Source: an uncultured Collinsella sp. (GTDB lineage Bacteria > Actinomycetota > Coriobacteriia > Coriobacteriales > Coriobacteriaceae). Taken from it: a stretch of 64,000 nt of DNA. The DNA lies in assembly GCA_900544135.1 (NCBI GenBank), contig UQTU01000001.1:1-64000 (forward strand), written 5' to 3'. Below, in pieces: positions 17,028 to 24,415 of the stretch. Made by a program: the position numbers and the translations under genes. A model generated the notes under the pieces. It ran no database searches. It saw only the letters and a list, made by a program, of their open reading frames with translations, and had not been told where the DNA came from. The first letter of the stretch is position 1. Each line of letters begins with the position of its first letter.

Positions 17028-18167
17028 TTAGTAATCCACCGCCGCAGGACTGTTCATCCAGTCGCTCACAAACGCGCCGTAGCGGCCCTCGATAATGGCC
17101 TGACGGGCACGCTGCATAAGGTTGAGCAGGTAGTAAATGTTGTGCATCGACAGCAGAATACCGCCGAGCATCTCCTTCTGCGTGACCATGTGACGGATGA
17201 GCGCACGGCTGTAGCCGCCCGTGCACACCGGGCAGGTGCAGGTGGGGTCGATGGGGCCGTCGTCGTGCGCAAAGCGCGCGTTGCGGAAGTTAAGGCGACC
17301 TTCACTGGAGAACGCCGTACCCATGCGGCCGGTGCGCGTCGGCAGCACGCAGTCGAACATGTCGATGCCCACGCCAACGCCGCGCACGAGCGTGGTAGGG
17401 TTGCCGACGCCCATGAGGTAGCGCGGCTTGTGCTTAGGCATGTACTCGGAAACCAGCGGTGCCAGCGTCTCGAACATGGTCTCGTGGTCTTCGCCCACCG
17501 AATAGCCGCCGATGCCGTAACCCGGGAAGTCGCCGCACTCCTCCAGATGGCGCAGCGAGCGCAGGCGCAGGTCCAGGTGCATGCCGCCTTGGACGATGCC
17601 AAAGAGCGCCTGGTCATCGCGGGTATGCGCCTTATAGCAGCGCTCGGCCCACATACTCGACAGCTCAACGGCGCGCTCGACGTAGGCGCGCGTGGCGGGA
17701 TAGCCCGGGCACTGGTCGAGCTGCATGCAGATATCGGAGCCGAGTTTCATGGCGATTTCCATGTTGTCCTCGGGCGTCCAAAACACGTGGCGGCCGTCGT
17801 AATCGTTGACGATAAAGCGCACGCCCTCGTCGGTGAGCTTGACGGCATCGTTGTGGCTGAAGACCTGGAAACCGCCCGAGTCGGTGAGGATGGGGCCGTG
17901 CCAGTTCATGAACTTGTGCAGGCCGCCCAGCTCGGCGATGGTGTCCTCGCCGGGACGCATGGACAGATGATAGGTATTGGCGAGCACGATCTGGGCGCCG
18001 AGCTTCTTGACAGTCTCGGTAGGAATGCCCTTGACGTTTGCCTTGGTGCCCACGGGCATAAAAATCGGCGTCTCGATGTCGCCGTGCGGGGTGTGCAGTA
18101 CGCCGGCACGCGCGTGCGTCGTCGGGTCCTCGGCGATCAGGTCGAATTTAAAAAGGTTCTGGTCCAT
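17028..18167 (-). CDS. tgt: Queuine/preQ1 tRNA-guanine transglycosylase
   Basis: A 379-aa TIM-barrel enzyme that exchanges guanine-34 of GUN-anticodon tRNAs for preQ1 (or queuine). The proton-acceptor Asp is in LTDSGGFQVFS (about 94-104), the nucleophile Asp in FDCVLPTRTGR (about 264), substrate-recognition GIVQGG at about 199, and the zinc site is C-x-C-x2-C (CTCPVC, about 305-310) with a His in the next helix. The length is the bacterial standard. The ribosome site AAGGAG precedes ATG. It lies about 3.7 kb from queA and queH on the same strand, which act later in queuosine synthesis, but not in one operon with them. Confidence 0.96.
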   Translation of the reverse strand: MDQNLFKFDLIAEDPTTHARAGVLHTPHGDIETPIFMPVGTKANVKGIPTETVKKLGAQIVLANTYHLSMRPGEDTIAELGGLHKFMNWHGPILTDSGGFQVFSHNDAVKLTDEGVRFIVNDYDGRHVFWTPEDNMEIAMKLGSDICMQLDQCPGYPATRAYVERAVELSSMWAERCYKAHTRDDQALFGIVQGGMHLDLRLRSLRHLEECGDFPGYGIGGYSVGEDHETMFETLAPLVSEYMPKHKPRYLMGVGNPTTLVRGVGVGIDMFDCVLPTRTGRMGTAFSSEGRLNFRNARFAHDDGPIDPTCTCPVCTGGYSRALIRHMVTQKEMLGGILLSMHNIYYLLNLMQRARQAIIEGRYGAFVSDWMNSPAAVDY

Positions 18168-18314
18168 AAACTGGAACTCCTTGGTTGCGGTTCATACGCA
18201 AACCATTATACGGGCAACCCGCAAGAAGCACCGACTCGACAGAAACTGGCGCGAGGAGGATACGGCAGGGACACGGCAAATGAGCGTGGATTTTTGGACG
18301 CTTACCGGATGAGC

Positions 18315-18370
18315 GTGGATAATCTCCCACTTTTGCCCAAAGCACAGCCCAAAAACGGGAGATTATCCAC
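18315..18370. repeat. Inverted repeat with 14-bp perfect arms
   Basis: GTGGATAATCTCCC (18315-18328) is exactly complementary to 18357-18370, around 28 nt. It lies in the gap upstream of tgt. No T tract flanks it, so it is a palindromic repeat or operator rather than a terminator. Confidence 0.7.
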
Positions 18371-18460
18371 TTTCATTCTGCGGGCACTCATTTAAGTACG
18401 TCCCCGATGAGTGGAGCTATTTACCAGCCACGGCAACGCCGATATTTTGGCAACGCCGAT

Positions 18461-18620
18461 GTTTTGACAACGTCAGCGAGCGGTCACCAGGGCGAACAAA
18501 TTGGCATGAAAAGAGGGCGGCATTGACCTTCTGGTCATGCCGCCCTCTTTGAATGACAAGTTGTCGCCCTGGTGACCGCGCAGCGTCGACCCGTTACGCG
18601 GTTTGGTAAAACCGCGTAAC
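18461..18620 (-). repeat. Structured 3'-UTR-like element, copy 1
   Basis: On the minus strand, starting 1 nt after the SDR stop codon, a GTTACGCGG hairpin (18593-18620) is followed by a linker with GACGCTGCG. A long stem pairs 18561-18577 with 18482-18499 and encloses a GGCGGCAT-GACC stem with loop AGAA (18510-18550). A second copy directly follows the queA stop codon (21682-21847) with the same architecture, the same single-nucleotide bulge in the long stem, and compensating base changes. Confidence 0.8.
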
Positions 18621-18621
18621 C

Positions 18622-19422
18622 CTACGGACGCTGGCCCATGCCACCCTCGAGGGTGACGGTCTCGCCGTTCATATACTTAAAGTCGGGACCGCAGAGCTGA
18701 ACGACAACGCGGCCGATTTCCTTCTCGACGTCGCCGTAGTGGCCAGCCGGCGGCATGCGGACGTTGGCCTTGAACGCCTCGGGATAGGCATCCTGGAAGT
18801 TCTCGAGCGCAGCGGTCCAAGCAAGCGGGCAAACGATATTGACGTTGATGCCGTCCTTGCCCCACTCGTTGGCAGCGACGCGGGTCAGACCGCGGACGCC
18901 CTCCTTGGCAGCGGCGTAGCTGCACTGGCCATAGTTGCCAAACAGGCCGGCGCCCGAAGCAAAGTTGACCACGGAGCCCTTGGTCTCCTTCAGGTGCGGG
19001 TAGGCCTTCTGCATGTACAGGTAGGTGGCATACAGACCGGAGTAAATGGCGAGGTTGAACTGGTCCATGGTGTGGTCGGCGATGGTCACGCCCGAAGCGC
19101 TGGCCTGAGCATTGTTGACGACGGCGTCGATGCGGCCGAACTCCTCAATAGCCTTGTCGATGACGTTCTGGACGACGGCCTCGTTGTCCTGACCAGCCGA
19201 GACATCGGCCTGAACAGGCAGAACCTTGACGCCGTACTCGGCCTCGAGGGATTCCTTGGCAGCCTCGAGCTTGGCAACGTTGCGGCCGGTAATGACGAGG
19301 TTTGCGCCCTCCTTGGCAAAAGCGATATCGATACCGTAGCCGATGGAGCCAGCGGAGCCGTCCTTGAGCGTGGCCTTGCCACCGCCGGTGACGATCACGG
19401 TCTTACCAGTGAAAAGTCCCAT
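18622..19422 (-). CDS. Short-chain dehydrogenase, 12alpha-hydroxysteroid-dehydrogenase-like
   Basis: A 266-aa classical SDR. It has the cofactor loop starting TGGGKA, the NNAQASASG variant of the NNAG motif, catalytic Ser in NFASGAG, and Tyr-x3-Lys in SYAAAKEG. Segments such as IYSGLYATYLYM, GLFGNYGQCSYAAAKEG and the C-terminal GGMGQRP match, from memory, the NADP-dependent 12alpha-hydroxysteroid dehydrogenases of gut clostridia that oxidise cholate-type bile acids. A 7-residue insertion (TLKDGSA) widens the glycine-rich loop compared with that enzyme. Start 19422 has the site GAAAGGA. It is a single gene ending in the structured element shared with queA. Another hydroxy-steroid or alcohol substrate is possible. 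Confidence 0.75.
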   Translation of the reverse strand: MGLFTGKTVIVTGGGKATLKDGSAGSIGYGIDIAFAKEGANLVITGRNVAKLEAAKESLEAEYGVKVLPVQADVSAGQDNEAVVQNVIDKAIEEFGRIDAVVNNAQASASGVTIADHTMDQFNLAIYSGLYATYLYMQKAYPHLKETKGSVVNFASGAGLFGNYGQCSYAAAKEGVRGLTRVAANEWGKDGINVNIVCPLAWTAALENFQDAYPEAFKANVRMPPAGHYGDVEKEIGRVVVQLCGPDFKYMNGETVTLEGGMGQRP

Positions 19423-19710
19423 ATAAAGTCCTTTCAAATCGCGACGGGCGTACCCGCCGACTGCGCGCATCCAAATAAACGCGACAAAAGCTGAAATGCA
19501 ACTTTAACGGGTTCAAGTGAAAAGAAAAGGCCTCGGCAGGCGAACGGCATAACGTCTTTCGGCGAAGGGATTGTCAAGTACAAACTGGATAAAGTGGCCG
19601 AGTTTTTGCTATCGACGCGAGCCATCGAACACGTTTTGAAACTATGCTGCAGCGCGCGGGATGTCGGCGCGAGACTTTATCATAGGGTGACAAACAACGA
19701 TGAGGAGCAC

Positions 19711-21480
19711 ATGCCTATGACAGACGAGCTGGACCCCCAGACTCAACAGCATATTGATGATTCCGCAGACGTCACTGCAGATGCTGACGCTGTGACCTGC
19801 GATGATATTGGCCTCGACGACCCCATCTTAGACGAAAGCGCTACGGCGGAAACCACCGGCGCCGAAGATGCAGACGAGCAAAACGACGATGCGCCCGCTC
19901 AGGACGACGACCCCGTACAGGATGCCGCTCCGCAAGCTGCGGGCCCCATCGAGGTTTCTTCGGAAGAAGAGCTCGACGCCGTCATGGACTCCATGATGGA
20001 TGCCGTCAAAGCGATGAAAGACGCCGTGGCCGACGCTGACGTTGACGCCGAGGAAGAGGAGGCCGCCGAGGCAGCCTCGACCTTCGTACCCGGCGAGACT
20101 CCGGTTGCCGACCAGGGCAGCACCATGCCCTCGTTTCTGCAGCTCGAGCATCCCACGATTGGCGCCGATGCGGTCGACCCGCACGCAGCAGGCTTTTCTG
20201 TGATCGAGGGCGGTACCGGCAATATCGCCGTGCCGCAGGCTGCCGATGCGGACGCTGCCGACACCGCTCGCCCGACCGCCCCGCACTCCTCCGCCGCGAG
20301 CCGCGATCTGGGGACCGCTGTCTCGAACACTGCGAACGCCGTGGGCACCTTTATCGCCCAGGGCGCCTCGGCCATGCGCGAGATGAACGCCGCGAAAAAG
20401 GCACTTGCCGATGCCCGCGCCCGCCTGGCCGAACTTGAGCAGCGCATTGCCGATCAGGCCGAGGAACTCGAGACGCGCCAGGATATCGCAGGCCGCTACG
20501 ACCAGATCGTCGCCGACCAGCGTCAGGCGATCGCCACAGCGCAAAAGACCGCTGCGGCAGCCGAGATTGACCGTGATGCCCACGCCGCCAAAGCGACAGA
20601 GCTCAAGGGTCAGCTCGAACAAATGAAGACAGAGGATGACGCGACTGAGCTCCGCCTGAAGGCCGCGCTCGACGCCGTGGAGGCCCGCGAGGCGAGCTCT
20701 CGCGAGACCGGCAACCGCCTCGTTCGACGTCTTGAGGATTCCAAGCGCATCCGCGACAAGGTGAAGGCCGAGCGAGACGCCGGCATTGCGGCCGCACAAC
20801 AAACCGTCGACGCCACGCGCGCCCAGCTCGAGACGCTGCGCCATGAGTATGCCGAGCTGCAACGCAATCCCTCGGCAAATCCCGCCAACTATACGGTGCG
20901 CACCAGCGAGCTCTCGATGCAGATTTCCGACACGGCAGATGCCCTGCGTAAAGCCGAAGAAGATGTCCCGCGCATCACCGCCGACCTTGAGCACTCGCTT
21001 GCCGCAGCCGAGCAGGCCGTCGAGCAGGCTCAAGCCCCTATCGCCGACGCAAAACGCGCGCACCAAGCCGTGACGACCGAAGCCGATGCCGCGCGCGACG
21101 AGTTGCAGACGGCGAAGACTGCCGCCGCGACTCGTCAGCGCGAACTGCGCGAGAAGATCGCCGCGGAGGACAAGGCACGCCGCGACCAGGAGCAGACCAT
21201 CGCCAACGCCCAAGCAGATGCCGCACATGCACAGTCGATCATCGAACAGGCGACCGAAGTACACGACCACCCAGAGATCACTGAATCGCTCGCCGGGTCC
21301 TTGGCACGAGATAAGGCCGAACACGCCGAAACCGAGCGCGAAGTGGCCCAGCTCGAGGCTACCGAGGATGACGTACGAGAGCGCACCCGCGACTCACGCA
21401 TCAAATTCACCGGTGCCATCGTCTGCATCGTCGCCGTGATTCTAGCGATCATCCTGGTCTGGCTCTTCGCGAGCAAGTAA
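19711..21480 (+). CDS. Tail-anchored coiled-coil protein, unknown function
   Basis: I do not recognise this 589-aa protein. Residues 1-140 are strongly acidic and low in complexity (Asp, Glu, Ala). About 215-560 is a long heptad-rich coiled coil with repeated ADARARLAELEQRIADQ-like segments. The C-terminus is a single hydrophobic helix (TGAIVCIVAVILAIILVWLF) followed by ASK, so it is probably anchored by its tail with the coiled coil in the cytoplasm. ATG 19711 follows GATGAGGAG; ATG 19717 is also possible. It stands alone on the plus strand between two minus-strand genes. Such architecture occurs in cell-envelope or division scaffolds, but nothing here proves that. Confidence 0.8.
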   Translation: MPMTDELDPQTQQHIDDSADVTADADAVTCDDIGLDDPILDESATAETTGAEDADEQNDDAPAQDDDPVQDAAPQAAGPIEVSSEEELDAVMDSMMDAVKAMKDAVADADVDAEEEEAAEAASTFVPGETPVADQGSTMPSFLQLEHPTIGADAVDPHAAGFSVIEGGTGNIAVPQAADADAADTARPTAPHSSAASRDLGTAVSNTANAVGTFIAQGASAMREMNAAKKALADARARLAELEQRIADQAEELETRQDIAGRYDQIVADQRQAIATAQKTAAAAEIDRDAHAAKATELKGQLEQMKTEDDATELRLKAALDAVEAREASSRETGNRLVRRLEDSKRIRDKVKAERDAGIAAAQQTVDATRAQLETLRHEYAELQRNPSANPANYTVRTSELSMQISDTADALRKAEEDVPRITADLEHSLAAAEQAVEQAQAPIADAKRAHQAVTTEADAARDELQTAKTAAATRQRELREKIAAEDKARRDQEQTIANAQADAAHAQSIIEQATEVHDHPEITESLAGSLARDKAEHAETEREVAQLEATEDDVRERTRDSRIKFTGAIVCIVAVILAIILVWLFASK

Positions 21481-21506
21481 ACCAGTTGCCAAAAAACGTT
21501 CAACGC

Positions 21507-21573
21507 AGTTGCGGTGAGATAGTTCCTGTTTAGTCCTCAATAAGGCCAATTCAAGAACTATCTCACCGCAACC
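21507..21573. repeat. Palindromic intergenic repeat A, copy 3
   Basis: AGTTGCGGTGAGATAGTTCC pairs with GAACTATCTCACCGCAAC around about 27 nt. Compared with copy 1, the change GAAAT to GAGAT is matched on the opposite arm, so pairing is kept. Confidence 0.8.
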
Positions 21574-21632
21574 TATTTAAATCGACGCAAGGCAACCTAT
21601 CCCTCTTGCACCAATCTCTTGACATAAGGACT

Positions 21633-21672
21633 GTCCCCAAGTGCCGACACAAAAGGAACGTCCCCAAGTGCC
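21633..21672. repeat. 40-bp dispersed repeat, copy 2
   Basis: The second copy of the GTCCCCAA / AAAAGGAACGTCCCCA repeat at 5971-6010. It immediately precedes the structured element at 21682. Confidence 0.7.
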
Positions 21673-21681
21673 AACAAAGGC

Positions 21682-21847
21682 GACGCCGATGCCTTGGCAA
21701 AGTCAGCGAAAACCCGCCAGAGCGAGCAAGGTGCCTTGAAACGAGGCGGCATTGACCTTCTGGTCATGCCGCCGAAGTTGAAAGGCAGATTGCCGCTCTG
21801 GCGGGTTTGCAGCGTCGAGCCGTTACGCGGTTCGTAGAACCGCGTAA
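21682..21847 (-). repeat. Structured 3'-UTR-like element, copy 2
   Basis: It directly abuts the queA stop codon. It contains the GTTACGCGGTTC/GAACCGCGTAAC hairpin, the GACGCTGC linker, a long stem (21710-21728 with 21790-21808) and the inner GGCGGCAT-GACC stem with an AGAA loop. Stem sequence differs from copy 1 (CCCGCCAGAG here, TCACCAGGGC there), yet both arms change together. Confidence 0.8.
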
Positions 21848-23065
21848 CTAACAAATGAGCATCGCATCACCAAAGCTGAAGAAGCGGTAGCGCTCCTCGA
21901 TGGCGGCGGCATAGGCATCCATGATCTGGTCGCGGGTGGCAAGCGCGCTTACGAGCATCATGAGCGTGGAGCGCGGCACGTGGAAGTTCGTGATCAGCGC
22001 GTCAACCACGTGATAGGTCGAGCCGGGCATGAGGTAGAGCTGCGTCGTGGCGTTCTCGCGCACCACGATGTCACCGCGACCGAGCGTGTCAGCGCCGTCC
22101 TCGCGGCCTTCAAAATAGCGCGCTGTCACGGCCGGATTGGACACCGGAGCATCGGCGTCAAAGGCGCTCTCGAGCGAGCGTACTGCGGTGGTGCCGACGG
22201 CGATCACGCGGTGCCCCTCGGCCTTCGCCTTATGCACGGCGTCGACAACCTCCTGTGACACGTGGTAGCGCTCGGTGTGCATGACGTGCTGCGTGGGGTC
22301 GTCCTCCTCCACCAGACGGAAGGTATCAATACCCACCTCGAGCTCGACGGCGGCAAACTTCGCGCCCTTGGCCTCGATAGCGGCCATGAGCTCGGGGGTA
22401 AAGTGCAGACCCGCCGTAGGAGCGGCAGCCGAGTGCTCCTCCTTCATGGCGTAGACGGTCTGGTACTTCTCGGGATCGCCCTCGTAATCGGTAATGTAGG
22501 GCGGCAGCGGCACGTGGCCGGCGGCGTGAATGGCCTCGTCGAGCGTGCGCGGCTCGCCGGCGGCATTGCAACCGGCTGGCTCGAAGCGCACCAGACGGCC
22601 GCCGCGGCTATCGGTGACAAAGTCGACGACCTCGGCCGTCAGCACCACGGGAGCCCCTTCGGGCGCATGGGCGCCACCGGCGCGATACTCAATCTGAGCA
22701 CCGGGCTTCAGACGCTTGCCCGGCTTGACCAGGCACTCCCAAACATGGCCGAGCGGATCCACGTCCTCGCGGCGCTTGAGCAGCAGCGTCTCGACCACGC
22801 CGCCCGAGCCCGTCTTGCGACCGATCAGACGGGCCGGCATCACACGCGTCTGGTTGATGACGAGCACGTCGCCCGGTTCGATATAGTCGATGATGTCACG
22901 GAAGATGCGGTGTTCAACGGTACCGCCGTGCTCCAGCGGCGTTCCCGCCTGGGAGCCTTTGCGGTCCACCACCAGCAGGCGGCAGGAGTCGCGAGGCTCG
23001 GCAGGAGCCTGGGCAATCAGTTCCTCAGGAAGGTTGTAGTCAAAATCATCGGTACGCATAGACAC
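21848..23065 (-). CDS. queA: S-adenosylmethionine:tRNA ribosyltransferase-isomerase
   Basis: A 405-aa QueA, which transfers and isomerises the ribosyl part of AdoMet onto preQ1-34 tRNA to give epoxyqueuosine. It shows the N-terminal FDYNLPEELIAQAPAEPRD, DVLVINQTRVMPARL, AAPTAGLHFT (about 237-246), VGTTAVRSLES and the C-terminal NFHVPRSTLMMLVSA. GTG 23065 sits 8 nt after AAGGAG and is preferred to ATG 23059. The length is slightly above the usual 340-360 because of a 25-residue insertion around GGAHAPEGAP. It lies 64 bp after queH on the same strand; QueH performs the next step. Confidence 0.96.
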   Translation of the reverse strand: MSMRTDDFDYNLPEELIAQAPAEPRDSCRLLVVDRKGSQAGTPLEHGGTVEHRIFRDIIDYIEPGDVLVINQTRVMPARLIGRKTGSGGVVETLLLKRREDVDPLGHVWECLVKPGKRLKPGAQIEYRAGGAHAPEGAPVVLTAEVVDFVTDSRGGRLVRFEPAGCNAAGEPRTLDEAIHAAGHVPLPPYITDYEGDPEKYQTVYAMKEEHSAAAPTAGLHFTPELMAAIEAKGAKFAAVELEVGIDTFRLVEEDDPTQHVMHTERYHVSQEVVDAVHKAKAEGHRVIAVGTTAVRSLESAFDADAPVSNPAVTARYFEGREDGADTLGRGDIVVRENATTQLYLMPGSTYHVVDALITNFHVPRSTLMMLVSALATRDQIMDAYAAAIEERYRFFSFGDAMLIC

Positions 23066-23129
23066 GTCGGATACTCCTTATATAGCTAAAGTCCGCTCTA
23101 CATCCTAGCAGGCTGCCAGCTCAAAAGAA

Positions 23130-23705
23130 CTACTTTTTGGACGCTTTGCGCTCGTCGCGGATGCGAGCGCGGTCCATGGCCGCCTCGACGGCCGAGAATC
23201 GGCAGCCGCAGTAATTCTGCCGATACATGCCCAGTTCACGCGAACGACGCGTGGCCTCGGGATAATACGGGCGAAAATCGCGAATCACCGGGGTGAGACC
23301 GCGGGCGGCAGCCAGACGCTCCAAAACATCATTGCAGGTATCGAACAGCTGATACGGCGAGACGGCGAGCGTCGTGCCCACAAACTCAAACCCGCGCTCC
23401 TGGGCCACGCGGCACGCCTCGGCCAAGCGCAGGGCATAGCACGCGCGACAGCGACGGGGTCGATCGGCGCCCAGCTGGGCCACGCCGGCCTCCCAGCGCT
23501 CGCGGTCCTCCCCCGCCTCGATGAGCTCGATGTCGCCATCGGCACACCACCGGCGTAGCTCGTCCAGGCGCCGCTGCCATTCATCGTGCGGCTGAATATT
23601 GGGGTTGGTCCAGCAAATCGTGGGTTCAAACCCCTCTTCGCGCAGCAAGCGAACCGGCTCAAGTGAGCACGGCGCACAGCAAGCGTGCAACAACAACGGC
23701 CTCAT
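23130..23705 (-). CDS. queH: Epoxyqueuosine reductase QueH
   Basis: A 191-aa QueH (DUF208), the cobalamin-independent, iron-sulfur enzyme that reduces epoxyqueuosine to queuosine in tRNA. Cys residues are in LLHACCAPCSLEP (about 8-12), CRACYALRL (about 104-107) and the C-terminal YCGCRFS, the ligand set of the family. ATG 23705 is 6 nt from GAGGAG and is preferred to ATG 23711. It ends 64 bp before queA, and the upstream membrane protein gene ends 10 bp before it. Presence of QueH suggests no QueG is needed. Confidence 0.93.
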   Translation of the reverse strand: MRPLLLHACCAPCSLEPVRLLREEGFEPTICWTNPNIQPHDEWQRRLDELRRWCADGDIELIEAGEDRERWEAGVAQLGADRPRRCRACYALRLAEACRVAQERGFEFVGTTLAVSPYQLFDTCNDVLERLAAARGLTPVIRDFRPYYPEATRRSRELGMYRQNYCGCRFSAVEAAMDRARIRDERKASKK

Positions 23706-23715
23706 CGACATCTCC

Positions 23716-24282
23716 TCACCCGAAAAAGCGCACGCCAAAGGACGTGTCCTCGCAGGCGGCAATGCGGCGGTCGCGCAGGATCGTCCGCACGTAATACCAG
23801 TCGCCCGTGCATCCCGAAAGGTGCAGACCAGCCGCCAGGTAGCACAGCAGTGGATAGTCCGAGAACGCAAACCCCAGGGCAAATGCTGTCGTCACAACAA
23901 CCGTCGGCGCCAGGCAAACCGCCATGTACCGCCGGCGCGAATACACAACGCCCTCGGCGCAGGCATAGATCATCGCCGTCTCACGATTCGCGCCAAAGGT
24001 CACCTGCGCGCCCGCAGGCGCCAGCAGCTTAAAAAACACCGCATGCACCAGCTCGTGCACGGCAAACGACGCCATTGAGACCGCAGCCAAGCCGACTATC
24101 CAGCCCAAGACCGCCATCCAGCCGCCCGCGTCAGCCGCATCCAAGTCTGCAGGTCCGCCCAGCAGCATAAACACCGGCACCAGGCACACGGCAAACACGC
24201 CGACTACGACCATCCCCCACACAAAGCAGGCGTGCAGAAAATCCTCGTCTTCAAACGCATGTATGTTGGAAATCTCATTCAT
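23716..24282 (-). CDS. DUF3267-like membrane metalloprotease-type protein
   Basis: A 188-aa protein with four predicted membrane helices (about 20-42, 55-75, 120-140, 145-160). The HExxH-type motif HELVHAVFFK (about 75) lies at the end of the second helix, as in DUF3267/YhaJ-like site-2-protease relatives. A later Asp in GDWYYVRT could be the third ligand. The substrate is unknown. It is the first gene of a minus-strand unit with queH and queA, at 10-bp spacing, but a functional tie to queuosine is not established. Confidence 0.7.
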   Translation of the reverse strand: MNEISNIHAFEDEDFLHACFVWGMVVVGVFAVCLVPVFMLLGGPADLDAADAGGWMAVLGWIVGLAAVSMASFAVHELVHAVFFKLLAPAGAQVTFGANRETAMIYACAEGVVYSRRRYMAVCLAPTVVVTTAFALGFAFSDYPLLCYLAAGLHLSGCTGDWYYVRTILRDRRIAACEDTSFGVRFFG

Positions 24283-24415
24283 AGCATCTTAGGATAGCGC
24301 CCCTGCCACGCACCCGCCCGCATGTGCGATAATGTCGAACGATATGCACGAATTGACCACCGCGCCGCCGAACCCCGTGCCCGGCCGTGCTCTTACCTAT
24401 ATGCGAAGGAGTCCC

